Assembly: GCF_001642475.1 (NCBI RefSeq)
Contig: NW_019174046.1
Span: 36,695 to 100,694, forward strand
Source of the DNA: Fonsecaea monophora
Lineage: Eukaryota > Ascomycota > Eurotiomycetes > Chaetothyriales > Herpotrichiellaceae
Length of the DNA stretch: 64,000 nt
Reading direction: 5' to 3'
The notes beneath the pieces were generated by a model, which worked only from the letters and a program-made list of their open reading frames with translations, searched no databases and was not told where the DNA came from. Of the stretch, positions 35,272 through 46,735 are shown one piece after another (position 1 is the first letter of the stretch; each line of letters begins with the position of its first letter). The position numbers were made by a program, and so were the translations under genes.

Positions 35272-36285
35272 ATGGGTAACGGCGTCTTCCGACACAATGG
35301 TTTCACCAACACGGTGACTACCAACAACCACATCACCTCCCGTGGTAGTGATTGGTACTGGACTGTCTGTGCGGTCATGACTGTCTCGACCCTCGCCTTC
35401 ATGGCCCTGTCCTTCTTCAAGCAGCGATCTCAGCGCCTGTTTTACTACCTCGCTGCGGGCCTCACCCTGGTCCCGGCCATTTCGTACTTCTGCATGGGAT
35501 CCAACTTGGGCTGGACTGCCATCTTGGTTGAATGGGTTCGCAGCGACCCCAAGGTTCACGGCGACATGCGCCAGATCTTCTATGTCCGCTATATCGATTA
35601 CTTCATCACCATTCCTATCTTGTTCACCTTGTTGTTGTTGAGCTGCGGTCTCCCCACCTCGACCCTCCTGTACACCCTGCTCATGGGCGAGGTCTGGGTC
35701 ATCATGGCTCTTGTTGGCGCCCTTGTCCACAGCGAATACAAGTGGGGTATGTATTCAAGCGGGATTCGGTATTGGTTACTCAGTCGCTGATTCTGCATGT
35801 CGACAGGTTTCTTCACCTTCGGAGCTGTTGCGCTGTTCTTCGTCGGTTTCGCCATCATCTACGAGGGACGTGCCTATGCCCGCACTCTCGGACAAGACAT
35901 CCTCCGTGTCTACACCGTCTGCTCCGCCTGGGTCGTTTCCCTCTGGATCGTCTACCCCATCATCTGGGGTGTCTCAGAGGGTGGTAACGTCATCGCTCCC
36001 GACTCTGAGGCTGTCTCTTATGGTGTCTTGGATATCCTGATCAAGCGTAAGTCGTTCACTTGTCAATTACTCCTTGACAGATGCTGACGATGCCTGCCAA
36101 TAGCTGTCACCGCTGCTTTCCTCATCTGGGGCATGCGCAATGTCGATATGGAGCGTCTGGGCATCCACATCCGCGATGTCAACTCCGCCCCCAGCGCTGC
36201 TGCTCACTCGGAGAAGGCTGCTGAGGCTGCTGCCGCCGGCGAGGGTGTCGCTCCCGCCCCTGCTCCCGAAGCCAGCGCCGTGTAA
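35272..36285 (+). CDS. carO: Microbial-type rhodopsin (CarO family) with altered pump residues
   Basis: Exons are 35272..35746, 35807..36046 and 36104..36285, 298 aa. It is a seven-helix retinal protein with the fungal marks GSDWYW, GNVIAPDSEAV and MRNVD. Numbered against bacteriorhodopsin, it keeps Arg82 (R106), the counter-ions Asp85 (D109) and Asp212 (D234), the retinal-binding Lys216 (K238, completed at a splice junction), Trp182 (W205), Tyr185 (Y208), Pro186 and Trp189 (W212). It differs at Trp86 (Y110), Thr90 (I114), Asp96 (L120) and Asp115 (G139). Asp96 is the cytoplasmic proton donor in pumps, and Thr90/Asp115 form the gate pair that sets photocycle speed. Binding of retinal and light absorption are thus expected, but fast proton pumping is not. 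The C-tail is Ala/Pro-rich. Its place after carB, with carX nearby, indicates that the cluster supplies its chromophore. It is an opsin proper, not an ORP, since ORPs lack the lysine. Confidence 0.95.
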
Positions 36286-39200
36286 AGGGCCGATCATCAC
36301 GCAGTATCAGGCCCAATCTTCGATATATTCGACGGACAACTTACCGGCTTTGCCTGAATGCGGCCACTAGGGGTTTCTCAACCCCTCTCAACTTTCAAGC
36401 CAAGAGGTCCATGCGAAGTACTTTTTTTGCTGGACTTCCAACACGATACCCAACCCTACCAACCAACCAAACCCGGTAATGCGACATGTCATTCGTTACA
36501 CAAAATGGACAAAGGAGATTTTCTTTTACGACCAAGTCACTATCAAACACTAATTCACGGAGTCGAAGGATGCGGAAAGAAGGGAGAGGGGAGAAGGGGG
36601 CAAAGTGTCTGATTTATCACGTCGCGACGATACCCAAGATACCATGTACAAGCAGCTCGGCCGCCATTGGGGGGTTAATTAACCTTACGAGTACGAGTAG
36701 TATAGTACTTATTTTGACGTACTAATAATATCGATGTCATTAGCAATGTCAATGTCAATGTCAATAGAGATTTCATGGTCATACCACAAAGTTAGTCTAC
36801 ACTTGCACCTTGTCTGATTTGGAAGTTTCGTCTACAAAGGAGCTACTTATGATCACTCGGTACAGACAAGAACTGGCAGAAGTACGGTGCAGTAGTACTG
36901 AGTCGAGTCCCTCCATCAGTTACCTATGTACTTAGCTACAAGGAGGGTGCATAGATATGTAGATGTTTGACACCTCGTGACCTGCGTGCCTTTCTACATT
37001 CATACCCTCCAACTGGATACCTAGTACCTAGCGAGCTGTGTAGGTACTGGTGATACTCTTACCCAAGTCGTTAGTCATACAAATACTCGTTCGAGTCGAT
37101 AACTTGGTTTAGTCTAAATCCCGGTCTACTTGTAAGGCCGGGCACTTACTTTTATCAAATTCCATCCGATGGAAAGAAAAGAGAAGAGAAGGAAGGAAAA
37201 AAAAATAATTCCCTCATCAATGATCCATGGCTGCTTGTTCTTTCGTGAGTGAGTCGTGGTGGTGTGGGTTGGTTGGGACTTGGTAAAAGAAAGGCCCGGG
37301 AGGCCCACACCACCTATTCTGTCCCATCGAACCAGTCAGGTTTTGTCGTCAACCACCATCAGGCTGCGAGGGTCGGGTATGCTCGGCAAGAAAACAATTA
37401 CTATGAGTAAGAGTGAGATACCTCCTCCGGGCTGGGCTCGAAAATTCTGCAGGCGGGCCAAGAAAGAGACAGAGAGAGAGCGACGCACACAAACAAGAAT
37501 CGGCGCGACTGCGACTTCGTCAAGGAGGACTCGATACTCGATACTCAAAAGAGTTAAAATGACGCGGTATCGAGTACTTTTCCCCAGAGAAAGCTTTTTC
37601 CCAGCCAGCGTGCCAGGTCCACCATAGACATTAATCACTCGCGCCCGCGCAAGTAGGTATACCGACCAAGAGTCAAGACCCTACCAAGTACGAGGTACAG
37701 CGCGCCGAGAACACTAATAATCTTTTACTCCAAACTCTTCACTCCCCTTATCATTTGTGTGGATACGAATTGCCTCTGGAGGGCTTGGGTCCAAGCTGTC
37801 GCAGAGTGGACACCCAAGTTACTTGTGAGGTAGTGGAGCACATAGTAAAAACACTTTTTTCCTCGCTTCACGTCTTGCTTAGCCCATTCAGTCTTAGCAC
37901 AAAGGCTCTCGGAGATTTTTTTCTGCAAAGACTCGGTACATGTGCTTGATGTGTACTCGGTAAGAGTATGAGGTGCAGTATCAAGTCCCGCGTCGTGTGG
38001 GAGCAATCGTAAAAGGAGAATTTCGACTTCATGGTTGTTAAGAGAAAGTCAGCACCTGTGGATGGTCACTATGATCGATCCCTTTAGAGTTAGTCACCAA
38101 TACCTCTGGAAGGCGATTTCCTCAACAGGGCGCGGTGGAAAGAAGAAGCCAGGCAGTACACGAGCAGCTTCGCAGGAGTTTGGGCAGTGTGCACGAGCAT
38201 GTTCCCCCAAGGATCGAGTCAAAGTAAAATGACTTCCTTGGAGGGACGTTTGCCCCAGAAGGAAGGACGGAAAGAGGCCTATCTCGCTTTCAATCGATAG
38301 TTCGTCGCTGAGATACACAATCAAGGACAAACCACACCGTCTTTGACGCCATCTGTTGACGATCCGGAGAAGCTTTCACCGTAGCTTACCGTGTCATTGA
38401 CCGTGTTCCCGCACAGGTCGAGGTTGTGGAAAGACCGTTGTCGATGAAATCCTACCCCAGAGCAGACGAGATTTGCTACCATATTGTTCTGCAGATCATC
38501 TTCGTGTGTCTCCATAAAGTATTGCAGCATTCGATATTAGTATGGGGTTATCCAAAACCGCATTCAGTCTTGAGGGTGTGTTCACTGGATCCAACTCCAC
38601 CTTCTGAAGTTGTAGGTACGAGTAATAGTACGGAGAAGGTACTCGTATGTCAGCAGGCCTTCGTCTTCAACGACTTGCGAAAAAACAGTCAATCTTGAGC
38701 AGACGCTTGCCGTAGACGAAGGAAATGGCCAAGGATGGCCCAGGGTTCTCCACGATCTCGAGAACGGTAAGGGCGGAGAGCCACTGATATCGGTCTCGCA
38801 CCGTCGAGATTGGGGCCCGTTTGCACAGAAGTCTTGCTCATTGCGACAATAGTGGTACACCCAGCGGCCATCAACCCCCGCCCTCTTGCTGAGAAGTCTT
38901 CGTCAATGTACCTCGTAGGTCTGGGATGCACACCGTAAGCGAAGTTAGCATCTGGTTTCTGCTTGGAGAAAGAAAATCAGCCTGGTCATGGTCACAGCAA
39001 CACACAGTCGCCAAACCGGCCGCCTTGTGCACACCGCAAATCTCAAGCTGCTCTTACCACGACCAACCATAAACCGTCATCGGTAGTCGTCCGGAGGGTT
39101 GCAGATGAGGTCGTGTAATCTGAGGCGGCAAGAGGCCCTGGTAGCTCGTCGTGAAGACGGTTCCTGGCAAGTTGGCAACACCAGCGGTAGGTCAAACACA

Positions 39201-40342
39201 GGTAAAGCACTCTGGCCAGCTCCAGATTAAATTGCACAGTTCCCGTTGGCGGCTACAGATGGGGAAAAGGGTAGTCGACCAGAAGAAACCGCGTCAATTC
39301 GGTGCAGGGCCGAACCGACAGTAGCCAAAGCCGCAGCCAGTGAGAGGCCTCGTAGGTCGTGAACTGACCTGATAACGTTGATGTCAGGGGCGTGGGAAAG
39401 AGACAAGAGGGCGAATGGGCGACAGAGCGCATTGTGGATGTCCAGGTCGCTGTTTCATCATTTCCTTCGCAGATGGAGCGACTCTCTTGCTGGGTTGGCG
39501 CAGGCAAGCAGCAGATGGGCTGCTTTAAAACGAATCTAACCTGACGCTGGTGCTACCCTTAGGCGGTCCTTTAGAGGCTCTTAGTGGGGGCCTCGGGAAA
39601 TTTGGCATGACTAGCATTGGCTGGCAGCTGCATGCAGTGGAGGACAGGCCCGCAATGGGTCCGTAGTCGCCCAGGCACAAGCCCAGGAACCAAGCTTGGC
39701 GCGCCCAGGTACAACCACTCAGGGGTTGCAGTTTCATCTGTTGTCAACCTTTGTATCCACCACTCTATCCTCTTATCCACCGCTTCTCCACGATCGTCGA
39801 AGCCTCATCCCAACTCAAATCAGCCAGACAACCACTCAAAGTTTGCTGAGCTGTCTCTGTTGACACCAGCGCTTTACTCTAACTCGGCCCACGACCGCGA
39901 CGCAATTTTACCCGATTTTTTGCGATGCTCCCGCTGCCACGCCAGCGCAACCCCATGCCCTCGCCCAGCCCATCAGATATGCTTTTGGCCGCCACATATA
40001 CTCGTCTTCTTCCCTGCTCGTCTCCATATGTCGCACCTCTCTTTCTTCCCCCAGTGCGAGAATCCAGGATAGCATATTGCTGTCGTCCGAGCATCTGAGC
40101 TCCCTCTCAGTTCCTATCACGCTCACTCACCTCCCCTCGAGCAGCGCTCGCTCAGCTCGCCTTGCGCGATATCATTCTAGGACGAGAACAGCACATTGAC
40201 CGACCACGGCAGGTCACCACACACTCACTGAGACTTACCACGACACTCGAGATCAGACTCCGATAATCGGAAGTCACTCCAGCGCATTGAGAAATAAATC
40301 ACTGCCCTACACACGAGACCTCAATACGATACTCAAAGCAAG
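36286..40342. other. 4-kb stretch without a convincing gene
   Basis: Many short open frames exist on both strands, but none has a recognisable domain or splice pattern. The stretch holds an AATGTC hexamer repeat (about 36745-36764) and several GTACGAG-type words (36686-36700, 37688-37698, 38612-38646). The last part (about 39900-40342) is C/T-rich and is probably promoter and leader of the GPI-protein gene. Confidence 0.5.
36745..36764. repeat. AATGTC hexanucleotide repeat
   Basis: Three tandem copies of AATGTC with a partial fourth. The same words recur near 45399-45412. Confidence 0.7.
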
Positions 40343-40741
40343 ATGCGCATCAGCTCAGCCGTCGCAGCAGTTGCGCTGTTGCTAGCGCCAGCAGCTCTTG
40401 CTGATCTACCGCCTGGAGACTGGTCGGGGGAGACTACTGTCACAATTACGCAGTCGCTCTCAACCACTCTTACCGTTACCAAATATCTGACATATGCGAA
40501 TGCTACAACGACGAGCAGTTCCAGCAGCTACACTGTCAGACCGACAGGCTGGAATGTCACTTCCACTACCACAACCGGGGCAAGTACCGTCAATATTCCG
40601 ACCTTGACTGCTCCAGCTAGCTCAACATCCGGCATCTCACCGCCCATTGCAAGTGCAACTGGCGCAGCGAGCGCTCAAGAAATCAATCTAGCAGTGGCCG
40701 CTATGGCGGGCGCCGCTGCCCTCCTGTTGGGCTCATTATAG
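40343..40741 (+). CDS. Small Ser/Thr-rich secreted protein, probably GPI-anchored
   Basis: A 132-aa protein with a clear signal peptide (MRISSAVAAVALLLAPAALA, cleavage after about residue 20). A body very rich in Ser and Thr follows, with N-glycosylation sequons at NAT and NVT. The C-terminus is hydrophobic (LAVAAMAGAAALLLGSL) after a run of small residues (GAASAQ), the layout of a GPI-attachment signal. It is probably a cell-wall or plasma-membrane surface protein; no enzymatic domain is visible. No intron is needed. A long C/T-rich leader precedes it. The function is unknown. Confidence 0.82.
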   Translation: MRISSAVAAVALLLAPAALADLPPGDWSGETTVTITQSLSTTLTVTKYLTYANATTTSSSSSYTVRPTGWNVTSTTTTGASTVNIPTLTAPASSTSGISPPIASATGAASAQEINLAVAAMAGAAALLLGSL

Positions 40742-42918
40742 CCACAGTCTTTTGATATCTATCAACATGTCGAGCATGATGCGGCATCCTGTTGATACTT
40801 TCTTTTCCTCATGTTTTGACTGAGTCAACCTTTTACGTTGCGAGCACCAGCATGCTCGCTTTCGCTTGTCTGGATAACAACAATTTCATCTCTGAGAGTG
40901 TTTGAAGCACATTGCGGAGGACCGATTATCGAAATCTTTGATTGTACCGCAGCCGGTACTTTCACGAATTAACCTATGTGTTGAAGTTGCAAATTGGGAG
41001 ATTACGCTACCCACGCCCGGGGCGCAGATGAGTCGGACCGTCAGCCGTTGTGCAGGACTGTGGTTTCAAGCATGAGTGGTTGGGCAAATGAAGGCTCTGT
41101 TTACCAAGTGGATGAAGACCGGGGCGAAATGGTTCTTGGGATAGGGGATGCAATTGGGGGAAGGGGGCAGGTCTACGATGATGACAGACACGATGTGAAG
41201 TGCAAGTCCCACACCTTTTCGAAAACATGCAGGACAGTCGCGGTCTCCTTTTTACGAGATGGTGGTGAACTCGTCTGGGAAGCTTTTTGGCCCACCGCTG
41301 CATCTGTACAGATAGCCAGTTCGCGCATTCTTGTAATTGAACTTAGAAACGTTACAGAACACAGCTGGTCTCGCTACGTCTTGGGAAGCGTGATTATCTT
41401 GCTCGATTCTGATATTAATTTGTTCCTTTTTCCGAGTTTGGCGATGGAAAGGGGAGGGGGGAAGGAGGATGCACGAGGCACGAAACATGATGTCGGCTAC
41501 GTTCATCTCCCGTGATCGACAAGCGCGCAAGACAACCGCCATGCCTCGCGCAGATCTCTACTCGGGGTACTCGGTTCTTGTTCAATCAAAACCACCGCGT
41601 TGACTACTTGTACGAGTACGAGGTAGAGTAGACATCCGGGCCACGCGACGGAGGTGGGGGTCTGTTTGTACATATGAGTACAAGACATACGTGGCTTGTC
41701 AGTGTTGTTGCTGTCTGTCTGCCAGTCGAGTCAATTACTTACTTGACATGATCGACGTCCTCTTGTACTCAGTACTGTTCGCGCTGTACCGAGTAATAGT
41801 GGTTCTAATATGTCAATTTGGGTAGGGTCGTCGTGTAAGTGGGGAGCGATATTAATGGGGAGGTGGCTTGCTCTAGGTACGATAGATGGAGGAGGGGGAT
41901 GTAGGTAGAAGATTGGCGATTATTACTGTGGTCACTACTCGGGTTACTGTGATCATGATGTGGGTGGCACGGGTGGATAATCATGGTGGACTGGTGGCTG
42001 TGTGGTGCCCGTCATCCCGGACGCGTCCTCGATCCTTGAGCCTCCGGATACATACCTTCCTCATCCCATCAGTCGGTGAGTCGTAGCTGAGGTAAAAGAC
42101 CATCGACACGAGGTTTTAGTCAAATAAATTTCGACACTGCCCTTCAATGTTCGAGTTGAGACAAATGTTTACACGGCGCGCATTCTCATTCAGACCTGTC
42201 GAATGTCTTCTGGGTTTGCGGCTATTGGTGCCCTGCATTCGCTAGGCGGAACAACATACCTACAAAACTTGCAAGTCTATCAACGTTCTCGGGGATAGAT
42301 ATTCATGAGTCTCTCTGCCCATCCACGATACCTCTAACAAGTGTGCCGGGATTTGAACCATATGCCGCGTACAAAACTGCAAATGCTGGATCAAAGGTTT
42401 TCCGAAGTGCTCGAGTCGCTGAGCCTGGATCTGTCTCTGTCTCGAGCGAACTACCGAGCAGACTTCAGTCTCCGTCCAGTAGTTAAAACAAGTACCGAGT
42501 AGTCTCTGGGATACCTGCCATGAAGTATTTGTACCACGTGACCAGGCGTTTTCACCTCACACCCAGTTAGGTAGGTTTGTCGCTATCATTGGTTCGCTCT
42601 CTTTAGCGAGACCTCGGGCCCCTCCATCAAGCTCAAGCAAGACATGTGAGTTCCTTCCCAAAACGCGTCTTGCCCTGACGCGCTCTTTGGGTCTTTCAAC
42701 AACTCCACGTGGTCACTCCCTTGTGTCTTTCCCACCAACGTCAACGAAACCTGGCAGCTTGTATCTACGGTCTTTGCCGGTCATCTTCTGCGTCATCACC
42801 AGAGCTGTCTTGAAGATCCTCTTTGGTACCACAAAAGACTTCTTGCTCTGCTAGACGTCTCTCGCTGGACGACCCACTGTGCTGCGAGCATTCTCTGCGA
42901 AAACGCGATTCTCCACGA
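40742..42918. other. Intergenic, 2.2 kb
   Basis: This is the 3' flank of the GPI-protein gene and upstream region of the LRR gene. A 173-codon frame at 40994-41515 begins with TTG and shows no family resemblance. GTACGAG-type words occur at 41610-41624 and near 41560-41575. A tRNA T-loop look-alike on the minus strand near 42342-42362 does not fold. Nothing else is supported. Confidence 0.5.
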
Positions 42919-44395
42919 ATGGACGAACCCGAACTCCCTCCTCTTTCGTGGTCCACTCGGGCAACAGTACCACACGCTCCCTCTCGCCTCGCACCACCTC
43001 TCTCACGAAAGCGAACTCATTCCGACCGGGAAGACGAGCCAGCTATCTCTAGCGATCCCGCTCTGTTCTCCAGCGATGAGACAGCACCTGGCGCCGAAAA
43101 CTATGCTTTAGGCAAGAGGAAGAAGCGTACATTCAAGGGGTCGTGGTGGGATTGTCACCCAGCTGAGCCTGGAACCAGAGAGGGTCTGAGGGAAAGACGC
43201 CAATTTAAGAGAAATTTCGACTCGGGAATCTTCATGGGCAGTGAGAGTGACGATCTTCTCTCAAGTGATGCGATCACGATAGAAGAGGAGTTTTTGAGAG
43301 ACCAGCGAGAAGATAAAGACAACAGTGAACAGACCGAGCCGTTCTCGTCCTGGCCAGCGCAAAGTGAGCCAAACAACCTGAGAAGAAAGCTCGCTCCCGG
43401 AATTATGGTTGAGATTCTTAAGGAGCACGAAGAGGTTTGCAAGATTATCCGGCAGTGTCTCGACCATGGAAAAGAGAATGTGGACTTGTCGTAAGGGGCC
43501 CAGGTCGGCAGAGCGAAAGAAACAGTGGTGCTGATAAACAGTTAGATCCATGTCTCTGTCGACTTTACCCGCCGATATCACGTCACTCCAGACACTCAGC
43601 AAACAAGATGAGCTAACTCCGGGCATGCTGCACATTGGCACTAACCTTGAACCCCAATTACGACTGTTTTTGGGCAACAACTCCTTTACAAAAGTGCCAA
43701 GTCCTATTTTCACCCTTCACAACCTGCGCGTCTTATCTCTCCGCAACAACGGTCTCACCTATATCCCAAGTGCGATAGGGGAGTTGATCAATCTCCAGTC
43801 TCTAAACATTGCAGGAAATCAGCTGTCAGAGCTGCCCACAGAGATTCTTGACCTAGCCACTGAACACAAGTTGCGAGAGCTGAGGATAAACCCAAACCCA
43901 TGGTACATGGCTGATGGAGCGACGGTCGCCGAGCCTCTTGACAGGCTAATCCTATGGCCGGGGCCATATCTATCATTTCGCAGGACCCATTATCACATCG
44001 TTGCAAAGAGCAATCATTGGCCACCAGACTTCCCCCAGATCCCGACACTCACTGAACTAGCTCTTCGCCAATTGTCCAGATACGACCCCTTGGGCGACAT
44101 AGACTTTATCGCCTACATGCCACCGAATACCCCTGAAACTGTGTTGAACCAGCTTCAACAGCTCCAAAAGCAACCCCAACGTCGGTGTACTGCGTGCAAA
44201 AAGGTCATTGTGTTGGCACGGGAAGAATGGCTGGAGTATTGGAATATTGAGTGTGGTGACGCGAATGATGAGAGGAGGTCCCGGTATCCGGACTTTTCGC
44301 GGACTAGTGAACTGACACCCTTTCGAAGGCTACGGTGCTGGGATTGCTCCAAAAGCTCAAGACTGAGCGATGCGGCTTGGGATGAGAAGTCGTAA
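42919..44395 (+). CDS. Leucine-rich repeat protein with C-terminal CxxC motifs
   Basis: Exons are 42919..43490 and 43546..44395, 473 aa. The 55-nt intron joins VDLS to SMSLSTLPADI inside the first leucine-rich repeat, which confirms the junction. About four repeats follow (LRLFLGNNSFTKVP, LRVLSLRNNGLTYIP, LQSLNIAGNQLSELP, LRELRINPNPW), so the domain is a small SDS22-like scaffold. The N-terminal 190 residues are polar and basic (GKRKKRTFKGSWWDC), consistent with a nuclear protein. The C-terminal part has two CxxC pairs about 60 residues apart (CTAC and CWDC) that could bind zinc. I chose the ATG at 42919; the upstream frame has no ATG. The partner and function are unknown. Confidence 0.82.
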
Positions 44396-45501
44396 TCCTT
44401 TCTCCAGGTTCTTTTCGCACCAAAGCTGTCTTTGTGTGCCAAAACTTGAAGCATTCTGCGCGCTTGTAAAATGGATATGGACCTACAGGGATGAAGGTCT
44501 CTATGGACAGTTTACCTTGGGCCGGACAAGGCCAGGTGAGCAGGCACGGCTGGGGGAGCGAACAGTCTTTCACACGCATGTTTGGGCAATATTTGGCTTG
44601 GTCACGTGGCAGACTCTTTGCTACAGGGGACCAAGGACCAAATCCTGGGTGGGCTATCACCTATGGACTCTATCGCGTCCGGTGGCATTCTCCGAGGTCC
44701 TTTGGATTGTGCTCTTGGGGGATGGGCTGATCCGCAGAGAGGGATGAGAAGGCGAAAAGCATAGGAAGAGAACAGGATCCAGAGCAAAGACACGAACAAA
44801 ACTCGCTTGTTTAATGCCTAGTGGTACTCATTCTTCCTCTCTGTAAAGTTGGTGGTTTTTTGTCTGGATTTGGGCGAGATTGGAGACAATGTGAGAAAGA
44901 GAGAGAAAGGAAGGAAGGAGGGACGCAGAGCGGAAAGAAGAGAGAATGAGTATGCGGCACGGCGTTTGGCATATGGCATATGGCACAGCGTGGACATCAA
45001 CGAAAAAAATCCATCGGAGATAGATAGTTCGCTGAAAAGGGGGGATTGCTGGATACTTTCTTCTTCGTTGCTCTTTCCTCTGCTCACCTGCCAAAGACTA
45101 GATGAGATGAGACGAGATGAGACGAAATGCAAATGCAAATGCAACGCAGCGCAACGCAATGAGATTAGGATCGTATGAGGGCTTCTTCACTTTTTCCCTT
45201 GCTTCGCCATATCACCAGCAAGCCACTGACTAACTGCATTAGTACATACGGTGTAGACGCAAGCAAAAATCCATCCATCCATCCGTGTTCCGGGGAAGAA
45301 AGCTTCTGCGTGAGACGTCTTTGCCAGGCACGCTTGATTTTGACGCTACGTAGTAGGTTGTCTCCTTCATGATCCGGGTCGGTAGGTGAAGAGCAATAGC
45401 AATGTCAATGTTATCCCCATCGCATCAAATATCTCTAGGTCGACTGATTTATTTGCTTTGCTTGCTGTGAGATCTCGTCCGTCGTCGTCTCTCCTCTGTT
45501 C
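44396..45501. other. Intergenic, convergent 3' flanks
   Basis: No convincing gene. The stretch contains purine-rich sequence near 44895-44950 and a tandem, imperfect GATGAGACGA / AATGCA repeat at about 45103-45160. Confidence 0.55.
45103..45160. repeat. Imperfect short tandem repeats
   Basis: GATGAGA-type units run into AAATGC and GCAACGCA units. It is an intergenic simple-sequence block. Confidence 0.7.
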
Positions 45502-45876
45502 TCATTTCTGACCGTCGCCGTGCCCGTAAGCCTGGTTCCGAAATGGGTTTTTGTCGCCGTAGGCGTGGTCGACCATCTTGCAGTCGGCGATGATCCGCCG
45601 CTCAATCTCGGCCTTCCAGTTATCCGTGGTGCACCTTTTCCGCTCCGCCAAGTGCTTCGCCGTGTCTCCTGGGTTGGTGCTCAGGCTCTCTCGCGACTTT
45701 GGGTCGTCAAAGTAGATGTCTTCGATCCGGGAATCGAGCTCGCCGGCGGCGGCACTGGCACATTTGCTGTCCCCAAGGTCGATCCTGCCAGACATGGGCG
45801 AGGGCGATTTGGGGGATCGGACGAGCGCTGCCTTGACCTTCTTGATCGGAGAAATTCTCTCCTTGGAATGGGACAT
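45502..45876 (-). CDS. Small hypothetical protein
   Basis: A 124-aa charged protein starting at the ATG at 45876. Its first 30 residues are basic with Ser-Pro pairs (RISPIKK, VRSPKSPSP), the kind of sites proline-directed kinases use. The second half looks helical (AKHLAERKRCTTDNWKAEIE) and ends with a polar GHGDGQK tail. No known domain, signal peptide or membrane segment was recognised. The opposite strand is also open over this stretch (45520-46089), so the strand choice rests on the ATG and the protein-like composition. It is a possible gene, not a certain one. Confidence 0.5.
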   Translation of the reverse strand: MSHSKERISPIKKVKAALVRSPKSPSPMSGRIDLGDSKCASAAAGELDSRIEDIYFDDPKSRESLSTNPGDTAKHLAERKRCTTDNWKAEIERRIIADCKMVDHAYGDKNPFRNQAYGHGDGQK

Positions 45877-46735
45877 CTTTTTCGGCTGTTGGTATTGGTG
45901 GAGCCAAGAAATTGTTCCAGCAAGTCGCAGGACAAATTCAAAAGGGTTTTCAGGCTCAAGGTGACGATTCGAATGGCAGTGATAGTGACAGTGACAGATG
46001 GTGATTCATATCTCGTGCATCACCAGGTCGTCAAGTATGGATCTCACCGAATCTTGACCGGTGGTGAATCCGTCCCAAGCACAAACTGAAGTGACGAGTC
46101 CCTGATTCCGTTGACCCGTGGGGCGGTTTAACGTGCTGCTGAAGACCAGCTTGAAATATGACAGGCTTTGAAGAGCAAGTCTCGATGGCTAGTGGTCGAC
46201 AATGTGACGATCCTGCGAAATATAAGTGAGGCCTGTCCCCGCCGTCTTGCGGGATGGGATTGTCAGGCTGAGTGGCTCGAGACCGCGAGACAAGCTGTGG
46301 GCGAGAAGGAAAATGGGTGATGGTCTTTGGGAAGCAAGAGTCAGGGAGGTGGTCAGTCAAGTGAGGGTGGAAGGAGATGCTGCTCCAACACACTCATGAA
46401 GTCGTCAACATATGCTCATGAGCACTGGTTCCAAACACCAGTACTCTCGTCGTTCAGCAATATTGCCATTACCTCGGTATCGATCCTGTCGACTCCAGGT
46501 ATACAGGCCATGATGCGTTGTCATAGACCTAAATGTTGTGGAACATGTCACAAGCATGCTGGGTTGACAAGTTGAAGCCCAGGTGCGATTATCACATCTG
46601 CCAGAAAGACCACATTAGTGCTCGAAATGGTATTCAAGCTGTCTGCATTCGTTGACCGACGCGGTCTATGGGTATCTCGAATCGTAACATCGTAATGTTA
46701 AGGAAAGCCATGGGTCCAGGTACGACGGTACAAAC
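45877..46735. other. Intergenic
   Basis: This lies between the small hypothetical gene and the 3' end of EFG1, both on the minus strand. No gene or named element is recognised. Confidence 0.5.

Noticed and set aside
39617..40072. 151-codon frame before the GPI-protein gene
   Set aside because: It starts with TTG, has no domain and lies in what looks like the leader and promoter of the next gene.
40994..41515. 173-codon frame downstream of the GPI-protein gene
   Set aside because: It starts with TTG and shows no recognisable family; probably a chance frame in the 3' flank.
42342..42362. Minus-strand sequence like a tRNA T-loop (GGTTCAAATCC)
   Set aside because: The T-stem does not pair (two of five pairs mismatch) and no matching acceptor or anticodon arm is found at the right distance.
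45520..46089. 189-codon plus-strand frame opposite the small hypothetical gene
   Set aside because: Its composition (many Val, Gly and Arg in the pattern of an antisense frame) fits a shadow of the minus-strand gene better than a protein.
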